Assembly: GCA_024364805.1 (NCBI GenBank)
Contig: CM044515.1
Span: 43,605,048 to 43,651,840 of the forward strand
Length of the DNA: 46,793 nt
Direction of reading: 5' to 3'
From: Euprymna scolopes
Taxonomy: Eukaryota > Mollusca > Cephalopoda > Sepiida > Sepiolidae
Below, piece after piece: positions 13,101 through 28,100 of this stretch. The notes under the pieces were generated by a model. The model made no database searches. It had not been told where the DNA came from and worked only from the letters and a program-made list of their open reading frames with translations. The stretch's first letter is position 1, and each line of letters starts with the position of its first letter. Position numbers and translations under genes: made by a program.

Positions 13101-16100
13101 ATACAAAGAGGATTCGACTATACCAGCTAACATTTCAGTTTCTCTGTATAAACATAGAATTATCAAATTAACTGAACTTGCACAATCGAATTTGAAGTTG
13201 ATTCAAAAACTAATGAATGATATTACTAAAGAAATGCAAACCTTAAATTGTAAAGGATTGGCGATATTGGGTGTGTCGAACAAAGTACAAGATATTGGGT
13301 GCAAAAATGCCTACAAAACTAATAAAAGCATAATTCAGATGACACTAGAGACACATTATCCGTAAAGAAAAGGTTGAAAATGTTTGATCTTGATCAACTG
13401 TAACAGTGGCAGTTGAGCAAAAAGAAAAAAAAAAAAAATTCACTAACTCACTATCGATCCAAAGCAGAAAAAATATTAAACTTTTTGCAATACAAAAAGC
13501 CTTGAGAAGAGGGTGTTGTGGGGACTCACCCATGCACAAGATACAAACTTTTCCAAACTGTTAGACTGAGAGATACTGACTCTTGTCACTTTTCGTAGTA
13601 TGCCACATTAGCATTAAGTACGACTGTTGTTCTCTGTATATTCTGTTTTGTTCTCAATACAAATACGTTTTTCTAACTGTTAAGGTCAACCTAAGAAAAG
13701 AATTATTTCCCTTTGATTGAATAAGGGTGCTCGCCCTTGGTTTGAGAGGTAAAGGGGAATCTGTCATAACACCTTTAAAGACAGACACACAGCTTCAACT
13801 TGAGGCTGTCATTGCACATCCAGTGGTTAAAGTATCATAATTTCCATTGTATTTTAAATAAATCTGTAAAACGTTCAACTTTGTTATTGCATAGACACCC
13901 ATTTTAAAATCTGTAACCAGAGTTTGTAGATTTCCAATGCTTACTTTCAAGAACTTTCCAAGGCTTTAAAAAATTGTTCAAGGTTTTCTCCAGACGAAAT
14001 GCAAGTTTTCACAACAAAATTTCATATATAAATAATGATAGAATAAACCAAAAAAAAAAACTTAATTGACAACAGGAAAAGTCATTTTCATTTACATAGA
14101 AAACAATATGCCTGTCGACAATCATATTTACATTCCCTGAACCACTTATATTTGGTCAACCAAGCACGATTCAATCTTATTTTCCTCATTGTAGATTGGT
14201 CTACGCTGTGTTGACTTTATTTTTAAATTTTTAATTTTCAGTTTTGTGAATACAGGAGTTACATCCCTTTATCACAAAACTATTCAGTGTTAATATATGG
14301 AAAGCATCAGATAGTTTTGTGATAAGGGACATAACACTTGTATCCACAATAATATGATGTAATTTCAGAATAATGTATTTCGATCTGAAAATAAGATTAT
14401 TTAAAAAAATAGTTTGAGTGTATTTTTATTAATACTTAAAAAACAATTTAATAGTATTTATTTTGATTTTATTTATATTAAAACACAAATTTTTACTGGA
14501 CATAAAGAATACGATTTTCAAGGCCTTTTCAATATTTTTAAGGATTTTTCAAGGTAATAATAAAAATAAGGCTTTTTAAAGACAATAGTCAAAATTCAAG
14601 GACGTTTCAAGGTTGTGCGAACCCTGTGTAACACTAACCCATATCCTTGTCCATTTTATTTTTATTGACCTTTCAGGGTCATAATTTGTTTATTTTTTGA
14701 TAAAATTTAAATGTATTTTCTCTTTATATATGTACAATTCTTTTATGTCATCAATAGTTTTTTTTTCAAGCTACTTCAAGTTATTTTCAATGATGAGTGA
14801 TTTACTTTAATGTTTTTAAGTGCCATATTGTGTATTTCTATGCATATATAAAGATAAAATTTGTCAATATGGTAGGCTTAATTTTTATGTTGTCTTGCAT
14901 AAAATTATTTTTTAAATCCAAGTTGAAAATTTTAGTGAATTAAATGTTCACCCTATTATCAAATTGTGTTAACAAGTCAAATCTAAATTTGTTTTTTTTT
15001 TACCATTACCCTTGAACTTTCTGTAAATCATTTTTCAAAATGAATATAGCACTTAATAATTTTCTGTATGAATACAACAACTTTGAAAATATATTTTTCA
15101 ATGAAAACATTGCTATATAATACAAAGACCTGGATAACTTTGCTTTATGCTTAAATAAACTTTTACTTTCACAGTTATCAACACCCTTTTTGATTTTAGA
15201 ATGCTGCTGTGTTTTTGAAAAGCTGCCGAAATCCAGCCCGATTCTGTGTTTCAATGTCATTTTGTGATCACTAGAGAGAGTCAGTTTATGTCCTAAATAA
15301 ATGAATTGGGTGACCTGTATGATGGGTTTACTATGAATAGTCATGTTAAGGTTAAACTGTGATTTAACTGTAGACATACATTTTGTTTTCTCTAGGTTTA
15401 TCTATATTCTTATCCCCTTTGCATTCTTTGCTAATACATTGACAAAAACTTGAAGTTTATGTGTGCATTTACTTATTTTATTTATTAAAGTTATGTCTTC
15501 CCAATAGTTTTATATGGTCTTGATTGTTTCACATGGACTAAACAACTAGCCAATCGCTTGAAGGGTTTCAAAATCACATAGTGCGTTTCATTATGGGACA
15601 TTGCCTGATGGAAAAAAAAATTCACCCTCCGTCATACTAGTTCCCTACCCCTCTATTTGATAAAATCCAAAGCCTTTTTTTTTGGCCATATCAAATGATC
15701 AACCCCTGGCCTCTTAAAGTTTTACTTTGAGGGTATATTAGAAGACAAAAGAGGCAGAGGAAAGCTAAGGAGAAGGTGGAAAGAAAATGTTTTTGATTGC
15801 CTATCTCTCAACGGTCGGACGTCCATCAACCAACTTGTCCTGGATCAGAAGGAATGGCGAATAATAAGTCACGTGGGTTCACAATCTGCATCAAGCAGAA
15901 GATGCGATTCATGATATGCTTGTTTGAACACCTAAATTAAGTGGTATATTAAATAACAACCTTATAATGTAAAAAGCTTTAAATTAGTGTACATGCAGTA
16001 CAGTTTCATTTTATATTCAATCCCATCCAGAAATAAATGTCAAGAGTCAACGCAAAACAATTGGTTGTATGTTCCATAAACTTTATATAATAAATGCAAT

Positions 16101-19100
16101 TTATCTTTTTATACCAATTAAGGGCGCTAAATGTGTCATGGCTCATTTAGTAACAGTACGAGAGTTATTCCAAAAGTAAAGTCTCCTATTTTTTTAATTA
16201 AAAAACTAAAATGTTGAAGAGCTACAAAGACAGGAATGATACCATTAAAACAAGCGATCTTTTGTGCTCCAAAATTTATTTTTCTACATAGTCACCACCA
16301 TTCTCAATGTACTTTTGTCAGCCTCTTTTAATGTCTCAGTCATATAATGCCAGAGGGTGATTTTTCAACTCATATCTGTCAACCACTCTGAAATCGACAA
16401 ACCCACCTAACTATGCTAATATCAACTGCATCTGCTTTGTAAAAGTTCAACAAACACCGGTGAATGTTGATGGTTTCAATTTTGTTTTGCACGGAGGAAT
16501 TCAAGGACAGATTCTGACATACATCTATGATGGAGTAGTAGTGCGTTTTTAGAGTCTCACACCACCAATATTCGCAACAGAGAGATGAAACTTTCAGGTC
16601 ATAAAAGCATAAGTTCAGTCATCATAATTCAATTTGCAATACTTTCTGATCTATTCAGGTGGGATAAAAAATAGGAGGCTTTACTTTTTGAACGTCCCTT
16701 GTATATGGTAACACTTAGCCACTATCACCCCATTATGTGGCTGAAACCTGGATGTGATTAGTTCAAATCCAGTTCAGTCCACAGAAACACTTTTATCAAA
16801 CCTACAATAACATCAGGCAGAAAACATTCAATATTTGTTCAAGCCAAAACAGAAATATATTTTGCATTTACAAGTCCCTGGTTAACACTGATATATTTCA
16901 AAATGATAAATACAAAAAGCAAAAGACGACATATAATAAAACGTAATGAATCAAAAATTGAGTGCTTACTCTGCATGTTTGTAGATCCAATCGGAAGTAA
17001 GAGGATCCCTTTCAAAAAGGTTTGGTGACCATTCCTCCATTATCAGTTTACGTTCTTTCGCATTTTGCCTTTGCTTCTCTTCGAGAATGTACTTTTCTTG
17101 TGTTGCAGTGTTGATATCGCCTTTCACTATGGCGTCACTTACTTTTTTCCATAATCTAAAAACCAAGAACAGCTCAGAAGTCAAAACTAGAGCCATATAC
17201 AAAAAACAAAAAATAAAATAATTTACATTGGGAAATCAAGTTGATCAGATAAAAACTGCAGAAATATTTTATTTTAGAAACATTTACCTGCTAATTTTTT
17301 GTGCATGCCAAACAGCCAAGTTGAGGTAGGAGGCGGCAAAACAGGATGTAAACATGACAAAAGACATGGAAAAAATTTCCAGCAAAATTAGGTTGTTTTT
17401 TTACAGATTTTGATACCAAAATAATACCAATTGTAAGCAGTTTACATAAGAAAATATATTTATTTAGACAAATACGACAAAGATTTTAACTTTAAAAACA
17501 TTTATCTGCTAATTTGTATAGGCTTAATTGAACATGTTATTTTTATCCGTATCTAGTAGGAAATTGCCTGTTCAATAGTATTAGTGTGTAAATAATCATA
17601 ATATATTTGATAAGATTAGAACTCTCGAGATTCCACATCCCATGATATTATTCATTAGGTGAACTGCCTATTGATATATATTATATCAATAGGCAGTTCA
17701 CCTAATGATAAGGAAGGATTCTTAGTCCATACATGAAAAAATATAACTTTTGAAGGCCAAGTTCATGAAATTTGGCTTTAAAAAGGCCAAACTGGCAACT
17801 CTGGACAAGAATACGAGAATAACCTTTCTTTGATGTACCCTCATTTTTTAATATTATAATCATAATATATTATCATTGTTGTGATGGTGTGAGAAAGGAA
17901 CTTATAGTTGACGTGCAGCAGTTCTTTATCAAAGAAGTCAGTGAAATGTGACTTAATAAGAGACACATTTGAAAGAAACGGGGAAATAAAATGAACATTG
18001 TCTGCCAAGATGTGCTCGACTGAAGAAGTAAATTAAAGATGGTTTCTTAACATGTAATTTTATTATTTGAACTATGTAGAACACTATTACGTTCTGAGTA
18101 TTTATTAGTACTTATTAATTTATTTCATTTGGGTCAGGTCTACATTTAAAATACAATGGACAAAATTTTCATAGAAATGTTGATAAACTCATATTTGCTG
18201 CCAATTTGTTTTTCTATTTTTTTGTTAGAAAAAAAATCCTAATTTTTTATGTTATCCAGAAAAATATCAACTTTAACAAAACACATTTGTTGATTCAATA
18301 TGTTTCTCATTCCGTGGAATTTCCACAGATCCTGCTAATCTGATATTAAATCAGGATGTTTTTTTTTTGTTTTACAGCACAAACTCTATATGTCATATTG
18401 TGCCATATAATGTATTTATTAGAGTTGGTATTTGTATTGCTTGGTTTATTCAATGCACCTGAAGAAGGCCGGAGCTTACATCAATCTAAACATGAAAATA
18501 CTCAATTTAAGATGAGAACAGTAGTTTGCTTCAAGAAGATAAAACAAATTATCAATCTTTATCTAAAAAAATTCTGAAACGAAAGTTATTTGGTAAGTTC
18601 TAGAAAATTATTTCATTAAATTTGCTCAAGTTGAACCTGGACAGAAGAGAACCACTTGTGCAGAAATTGTTAACATCAGTTTTGCATATGTGTAATGTCA
18701 GCCACAACAAAGATTTTAATACAGAACAGGGAAACCTGATGTTGCCCAGGATTGAATGAGGAATGATGAAGGTTTCACCCTCCTATATTTTATTGTCATT
18801 GAAATCTGTGAAATTGCCCATTTTTTAATCAAATCAATTGTCTGCTCTAGTTCGGGACATAACCTCACATGCTTCCCCACAGTGATTTAGTCTGCAATAC
18901 ATTATAGTTTACATTGCACTGTAGAGAACCTACTGTTGATTTTATCAAATTATTTTTACATATGTGTGGCCTGAATGGCTTGAAGTTTAAAATGCAAAAG
19001 TCAAGTATCATGGTTCAATCGTGCTCTAAATAGAAACATTAATTTTGAACGCACTCCTGTCACATCAAAGAACCTACTGTTGATTTTATATGCCTGGCCT

Positions 19101-22100
19101 TTCTGCTTGTACAGTAATAAAACTTCTCAAATGCACTTGTGATGTCAGGCTATATAAGGCATTAACTTTAGTCAAAATCGCCTGTTCTTTCTTTCATCGG
19201 ATTTTTTCGATTATTGATTATTAATACTTATTGAAGACATTCCGATATAAAACATATCTAAGAACACTGGCAGGCATAAGTACATTTGTGTCAAATTTAA
19301 AAAAAATTTGGTCCAGCTGTTTCGGAGTCCATAGGGAACAAACTCTCACACAGACAAAATTATTTTTATATAATAGTAGAGATATAACATAAGGATTTGA
19401 TGTTGAATAATCAGCAAATGAAGATATCTATTCTATATTTCTCTTTGTCTATTCTACTTTTTTATTGGGAACTACAGAGTATATGGATCTTTATTATCGG
19501 GTGTAGCAAACTAAGTGTTATGGTATCTGTTCAATGCACAGTTAGGATATTAAGAGAGATTAATAGGGATTAGTATTTAATGCAAAAATGAGTACAAATT
19601 TAACCATATTCAACCATAAATTTGGCATAAATCATTCATTTTAAGTCAATAAGTTGTAACTTTTGCTTGTTTTTAACAGGATTAAAAAATCTAATTCATA
19701 CTGTATGGTTATAGGAGCTGGGGAATCTTAGATCTACTGTGCAGATGGTTCAGCCATAAACAAGTTTGAGCTTAAGATCCATATTACTCATCATCATGTT
19801 TGGGTTTTTTTTTTTGACAGTTTTACATGCTGGCATTTGTTGGATGGCTTTAAGAGATTTACTTCCAAACTAACCTATCTTTAGCCAGGTCTTTATTCCT
19901 TTTCTCACAACTCCATTTTTACCACATGTTTTTTCCTTAGCCTTCTTCTATGGACTGATCTTGCTACATCAACTGTTCTACATTTACTAACCCAAGAATT
20001 ATCACCCATTCTTTCAATGTGACTATACCATGAGAGTCTATTCTTTTGCACATTTTACCATATTGTTCAGATTTCATCTTCCATAACTAAACTTGTCTTT
20101 AAGAGTCGCATTATGCATCAATCATATCATTTTCATATTCTATCCATGCAACACATATTCAGATTTTTATGACTCTTTCTTGCAACTCCATTTTTATCAC
20201 TTCCTTTCATGTTTTTCTCGATAACTACACCTGCTACCTCAACTGTTCTACATCTATTAACTCAAGAACTCTCATCTAGTCTTTCAACATGATCATACCA
20301 TTGGAGTCTCCTATTCTACACCATCCACATTTAATCTTCCTCTGAGGTTATCAGATCCAAGCCTGTTTTTAACACCTATATTATACATCAGTCATATTCT
20401 CAGATCATTTCTCCCCAAGCAACACATATTCCCAATCTTCACTGGTCAAGTTTTACTTCTGTACTTCATCACAGTGCATGCACATGCTTGGTAAATTGTT
20501 CCCTTGTTTAACAATGGTTAAGCTCTGCTGGTTAATAATGAAAGAAATTCCTCAACTTTTGGTTTAGTAATTTGCTTTATTAGGTATCAACCTCAGTGAG
20601 TTATTTAATGCTGACCAATAATCATTTTATTTGTCAGAAAACAATGATTTTATTAAGCATTCTTTGTTGTTGAACAGTCTGCAGAAAGCAGGTGGAGAAT
20701 TTATGTTTTTATATCTAAATTAAGATTTTATAACGGCAATGCTCATACTGCTAATATGGAAGTGAAATTTGGCATCTCAAAATCAGTCAAGAGAGGAAAT
20801 TAGACGTGTTTGATTCCAGGTGCCTTAAAAAGATTGGAGGAGCAATCTAAATACCAACAAAGAAGTCAGAGGCTCCACAAACAGGTGGTATCATTAATAA
20901 TCTGTAAACAACAGGCTGGCTTGGACATGCCTTATGATTGGCCGATCAAGTGCTCTAATGGACCCCGGATGGAAAAACAGAAAGACCAAAAATGAAGCAA
21001 ACAATCGAGAGAGATTTGATTGCAAAGGGAAGAAGCTGGAGGGACACTTTGGATCTGGTTTCAGATTGAAAACAATGGTATAATTTGACCACCTCATGCA
21101 TTGTAGGATGCATGAGTTTCTAAGTCTAAGTTACTTGCTTCAATAATAGTGGCAAAGGGCAAAGCTCTTGTAATAACTTTGCCATTGTCACAAGCTTCGG
21201 ATAAATAATACCAGCATCCTTCCACCTGCATTAGTGGAAAGAGTCAGTCAAAATCAACAACAAAGTTTTTCTGGCACCAAAAGATTTTCCAGCAGACTCT
21301 GAACTTCCTCAAGGCTGAGCAAAGGTTGTCAAAACAATCTGCATAAGTGCAGCTATGTACAAGATGCTTGGAGCCTCTATGGCAATGAAGTGCAGACTAT
21401 CATACACACACTCACAGACTGTCCCTTAAGTGAGACATGTTTCGATGCAGACCTAGGGGATGCCTTGGATACTGACTGACAATGGCTCTAGAGATGGAGT
21501 AAAATCCTATGATGATGATATTTCAAGAATAAAAAAAAAATGTCCATCGAATTGATTTGCACATGCAAAAAAAATCTTTGGGCAGTCAGTTTAGAATAGA
21601 TTATGATGCAAATCAGTCCTGCCTGTTGATGTCAGGTGGAGGTATGGTTTTGTTCAGTCTTCAAAGGTTGAACCCACAAGGTTTTACCTTCTCTCCAAGA
21701 AAGGATTAGTTCATTACTAATCATCCTTATTGAGGAATGCATGCAGATGGGCCGCTCAAGCATTTCTGTAGGTCAGAGTCTGCTTATCCTAGAGTGCTGG
21801 ATTCTCAAGACTACACTCCATCTTTTATCTGACCTTCTGACAACGAAGTAAATAATATGTCTACAATGGATTCCATTAAAATCCATACATTTCATCAATA
21901 TATGTTCCATCGTAAATGGAGCACAACAGCCAACACAGAATGGAGGATCTTCTTTAAGCAGATATAAGTGCATTATGGATGTGTGACTGACGTGGAGGCA
22001 GACAAGACTTACTTCCTTCCTTCATTGTTTGTATGGGCAAATTCCAAATAATTTAACATTTATTTATAGATTGATTTTGAGTTCATACATAAAATTGTGT

Positions 22101-25100
22101 TGTCAGCTTTGATACTGTGTAGTAATATATTTTAAATCATCTTCATGATCCTTCTTACCTGTCCCAAGAAAAGAACCAACAGAGAATATCTTCAATCCTG
22201 GCCCATGAGAAAGAGGTCAACACCATCATCAAACAAGAAAAACAAATATTTCATTAATTACACCATCTTTAATGGTCCATACAATTCATATTTAACCCTT
22301 CTATCATTAAAATACTTTACAATGTTTATAAAAAGTAAAATTTGGAGATCAAGTCTTAAAAGGTTTACAAAGATTGAACCAAAACTTAATTCTCCGTTTT
22401 TTTATTTTTTTTTTATTTTGTTGTATCTGTAAAAGTTGCCATATTCTTTGCTTTTCAGAATCCTACTATAAAGATTTCTCTTAAACTTAAATGTTTTATT
22501 TAATTTTTATTTTTGACATTTTTTGAACATTTTTAAATTTTTTCATCCAGCTTTTTAAAAGTTTTTGTATCCCATTTTCTTTGTTTTCAGATTTTATTTA
22601 TGTATATTTCTGCCTTTTCTATCTCCTTTCCTTCTTTCTGCAATTTCTCATCTATCTTCCTTATCTTTTCCTTTCTTCTTTTATTATTTGTTTGTTTTTA
22701 ATGATCCCCATTGAAATTGTATTATGCTGGAAGAACTATTTTGCATGAAAAATAAATATTTGGATCTTGGAATGTAACTATATTTCTGGTAAATGGTTCA
22801 ATTATTTCAATCACTTACTTTTCAGATTCCATATCCTTCTGATGTTCAATCGGGACAGTGTATCGTTTTAATCTTTGATTTTTAACTTCTTGCGAAGAAT
22901 TCCAAAACAACTGAATTTCCTAAAAGCAAAATGGAAAAAAGGTTGGATTATTCAATTGAAGAAATCTATTATATAAAAAACAATTGTCTGTATATGTTCA
23001 TCTGAAAGTCAAAAATTAAATACATAGCCACAAACTTGGTATTTTCTTGATTGGCATTGCATCAGATCAATATATCTAATTATAACGCAATTACTGGGCC
23101 AGGTTTCGTGGGGAGAGGGCATTTTCAACCTTAAAATGTACTAATTTGGAAAGATGTCAACTCATTCAAAATTATTAACATTAACTCTGATAAAGTATTA
23201 AGCAAAACAATGAAACTACTAAGATGTCTGATAAAAGACGTAATCCACATACAGTTTCATTTATTTATCTTACTACACATCTTACAAAGTGAGCTGCAGT
23301 ATAGAATGTGTGGTTAAATAATCAATTGTTACCTATTTTGTGTTTTCAAAAATAGATTGTACTTTCAACTAATCATTTCAGTGATTAAACTTGTCACACT
23401 GCTGTCCAAGCCCACAACTCCAAATTTGCCTCAGTCTCTAGAAAAACAGGCATTTTATTCAAGCCAGCAGCAGCTCATTTACATATGAGGTAATTAGAAA
23501 TCTTGTTAATTCACGAGACCCACCAGCATATAATTAGATGTGGTAGCCATTGCTTTTATTTCTTTTTTGTATGTGATTAAATTAAATTTTAATTATTATT
23601 TGCTTGAACAGGCATTTAACGATAGAATGCTCTAATCATATCTGATCAGCTCAACTTGATATCTTTAGGAGATTGTTACAGATTTTAACAGATTTGATAT
23701 TAATATATGCATTCATGAAATAAGCATCAAATGTGATAACTCAATAATATTTGTGCAGAGATAAGATAAACTCCAGAAATGTCAAGTAAAATCATATAGA
23801 AAGTGTTCAAAAATAGAGTGCAACTTTACATGTGCAAAAAATTAGTCTTAAAAGACTGTAGGAGTTATATCCCTTTGGAGAAAATTATTTCCTAGGCCAG
23901 AGTTATTCCCCTTGAGTTTTATCAACACTAGAATCTTGCAGGAATTCTCATAGAAATTTGTGATCGAGGATTAACACCAGAATATTTCCTTATTTGCTTG
24001 CTGGACACACAACAGCACGTTTAGCCATGGGAATATTTCAGTTTTTGCAGTGTAGTTAGCACATACATTCTTTACCGACTTGTTTTGTAATGGTAATGTT
24101 TTAAGATCTATTTCTGAGAAAATCTAAATAGTTCAGTTCGCACAACATCAGACTGAACCAAGGTTTCGATTTCCAAAAGAAAATAAACAAAAATAAAGTG
24201 TACAAAAAATAATGAAAAAATAATAAAAATGAAATTTTTTCTGGTTTTATTTCAGCCTTGGGGTCTAATAATGTGTTGTATATAAAAATAGTTTTTATAA
24301 TTTTTTGTCTGTCAAATAATTTACGCTGCTAAACTACACATTTGCCACAATAGTAATGTATAAACTTAAATAGGTGCTTCTATATTATAAGAAATCGAAA
24401 TATTGAATTTCAAGTAAAACAAATGATATCTATTTAATTTTCATGTCGCAAATACTAACATATCGAAAAATTATGGAAAATGATAACCTAGAAAAATAAT
24501 TATTAATAAAAAACAGTTTTCGATAAAGTTTAGATGGAGAATAAAATTTGTCCGACATTTTGAATTATGTCCATCACGTGATGTAAGCAACAGAACTTAA
24601 TCATCTTCCCTGTCAACTTATGCCTTTTTTATTAGTGTCTGCATAATTATTTCAAATTTTTTTAATTAAGAATTATTTTTTCTACCTTATCGTTTTCTAT
24701 AATTTTTGGATGTGTTACTATTTGAGATCTGACAATTATATAAGTACCATTTGTTTCGTATGAAATTAATTTTTTGTTTTTTAGTTATATAGAAGTGCCC
24801 TAAAATGTTTAGTAAATAATTACAAAAAAAAAAAAAATACACATGTAAAAAATTCATTAATTGCTAATTCATAGTCATTACATTAAATATAAAAACATAG
24901 GAAAATTTTGTTGATGCATTTCTCTTCGATATAAATAAGTTGAAAAGGCATATATTCCACTGTTTTATTTCTCAACAGAATAAATGTTAAAATCTCAGTC
25001 TGTTGAGTCCTAAATTTTTGGAAAAATAAACTTAAGAAAAATCAGTTTCGTTTAAATAATTGAGTGCAAAAAAGAATATAGCAATATAAATTATAAAAAT

Positions 25101-28100
25101 ATTGGACACAAAAATAAAATAGATTTGTTTATCAAAACAAAAAATAAAACTCAAACAAGAAAAAATATTGGATTAAAATTTAAAACCCACCTCAGATCGT
25201 TTGTCTTTGATATATACATCTTGGTCCCAGTGTCCTTCTATCACAGCCAGAGTATCCGATCCCATTTTAATACGACCCACAATCCGATTTGACGCCTCTC
25301 CACTCCCCAGAAAAGGCTATAAGAACAAAAGAACATTTGAAAGTTAAAAAAAAAAATCTTTCAAAATGTCAAACTCAAAATAAATAAATGTTTGGTCAAA
25401 AGTGAATTTCATAAAGTTATGGCAATTTCTATTAAATTTTAACTTGAATATCTTTGAACTGATTTCTTTTACTTTACCCTTAATAACAATAGATGTAAGT
25501 CTTTGGTTGTGCAGAGTAACAAGGTTATAAATTTAATGAGTTGTACCTACCCTACACTGCCCGAGATGCATTTTAGTCCTGACTTTTAAAAAAGAAAATT
25601 TGTTTGCACATTTATAATACTTTCAGAGAGAAAGAAGTATTTCAATTATAAGGGAGATAACTTTTTTGATAAAGAGAAAAATCCGAAACTAATTTCAAAC
25701 AAACAGGAACAAATATTACATCAAAAACGTAATATGCGAATATACTTCAAATATTCAATGTTTTATCTAAAAAATTAGACTGTAACTTTATTACTTTTAA
25801 TGGGTACCAATCTGACATGGTTTTGTTTCTTACTATTAAACAAAAATTAATCACAAAAAAAAAATTCATGTTAGTGACAAGAATTGGCAAAAACCTTTAT
25901 TTTTCAAATTTATCAGTCAATAAAAAATGCAAACTTACTTTCAACTTAAATTCTAGTTCACATCGATATGTCGTTTTCGGACAATTGATTGAAACTTTCC
26001 CTCCCATTTCCATTGTTAGTGTTCCAATTAAAATACCTGTAAGGGGGGAAAAAATTAAAAAAGCATTGCAAGATGTAAATAAAAATTCAAGAGAATATAA
26101 CTAGTGTTTATTTTCATTACGAAATGTGTTTATTCCATTATAAAATCTATTTAAAAATATTGAACCATTCATATAATACTTCTATTTTCCTTTGAATTTT
26201 TGGAGATCAATTTCCCTCAATTTTTTTAGATAAAAAATATTGCTTTTTAATTTAAACCAACACAACTCATCAGATACACACGTGTGTGTGTGTGTGTGTG
26301 TGTTTCGCAAACAATTGTTTGTTTCTTGGATTCTTCGGATTATTGTTCTCATCTTGACTTATTTTCACAATGTTTTGGATGATGTAAGCTCCGACCTTCT
26401 TCAGGCATATATTGGCAAACTCTGGAATCTTCCCGTTGAACTATTAAATCTGCACAGAATTACAAATCCATGGAGGTAGCATGCTCTCATTCTGTCAACC
26501 ATAACATTTAAATAATTTGAAATGTAATTTCAAGTGTTGCCTGCACTGAGGATTGAACCTTTAACCTCCAGTAGAGTATAACTTACAACTTTATTTTACC
26601 AAATACTTTATCTACTACAATATGGTACTTTACAAATCATTGTGAAAAAAAAACACTCAAATTGAGAACAATGGTCCGAATAGTCCAATAATACAAATTA
26701 ATTTTGTCATTTACTACTCACCAATGTGGTTAGATATATCAACCCAAGATGCCAGATCACTTGCAATCAAAGTTAGGTATGCATGTTTCTACGTATCAGA
26801 TTTATCATTAAGAATTTTGAAACATAGCTGCTTGGCTTAAGGTTGGGTAACATGAGATATATATATATAACTGCTATTATATAACAAACTTAGTGTGTGT
26901 GAGTTTGTTCCTTATGGATTAAAAAATGGCTGGGCCAATTTTTATGAAATTTCACGCAAATGTATTTTATGTGTCTAGCAATTTTTTTTTAGCTAGGCTT
27001 TGTATCAGAATGTCTTTGATAAGTATCGATAATCGAAATAATCCAATGAAAGAAGGAACAAGCAATTTTGACCAAAGTTAACACCTTACACAGCCTAACA
27101 ACACAAGTGCATTTGAAAAGTTTAATACAACACAAGCCGAAAGACCCGATATATAAAATCAACAGTAGGTTCTTTGATTTGACATGGGCATGTTCAAAAT
27201 GAATGTTTCTGCTTAAAACAATTGCACCATGATACTTGACATTTTCATTTTAAAATTTCAATTCAAGTCATTATCACTGCACAAGCAATAAGATCAGGCA
27301 CATAAAATCAATAGTAGATTCTTTAATATGATGGGGGCACGTTCAAAATGAATGTTTCTGTTTAGCTGAAAGATGATACTTGACTTTTTCATTTTTAACT
27401 TCAATACAAGCCATTGTATATAAAAAAGAAAATAATTTTATAAACAGTAGGTTCTCTACAGTGCAATGTAGACTACAATGTATTATGGACTAAGTTATTG
27501 CGGAGAGGCATCTGAAGCTTCCTCCTGGTACACCACAATGGGTCCCTCACTAGAGCAGGCAATCAATCACCAAAATGTTTTATGGTTTATCATTTAGTTT
27601 GTAATGTTGGAATTCCTAGTTTATCAAAACAGACCTGATAATTAGTTTCTTCCTATATGTACTCAGAATTTGTAGTCGATAACATTTAGAAGAATTCAAA
27701 TGGATCACAAATTCTTCAAAGCATTGTAATACCACACAGAGTTAATATTAAATACAAAGGAAAAGGTCCTACAAATATTTTTCAGAAACAATAAGCAAAA
27801 ATCGCATACACTAAACATTTTTCTTATTAGCAGACATCTTTTACCTACCGATACCAATAATACAAACATTTACAAAAACTAAAAATAAACTAAGAATTCC
27901 AACAAAATGGGTACATGTTTTTACCAGATGTAAATCTATCAGTTATTACAGTAACATGAGATTGAAAAAAAAAAAAAAAATGATTTGGTTGTTTTGTTTT
28001 GTAGGTTATTTAAAGCCAAATCAAATAATTGTGGAAAAATTTTATGCTTCAAGTTTTTTATATCTTCAAATATTTATTCATGGTGCTTGGTTTGGTTGGT

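Larger units (their letters stand above)
17156..18719. other. Intron 13, right of exon 14: palindrome and one short repeat
   Basis: Apart from the perfect palindrome at 17654-17706 and a copy of repeat family R3 at 18455-18550, I see no feature. Not coding. Confidence 0.6.

Noticed and set aside
15006-15377. 123-residue minus-strand frame considered as a host exon
   Set aside because: It carries the F-x-YLG and RI-x-L segments of a LINE reverse transcriptase and does not fit the ORP protein.
25817-26104. 95-residue plus-strand frame
   Set aside because: Antisense shadow of exon 11 of the OSBPL8-like gene.
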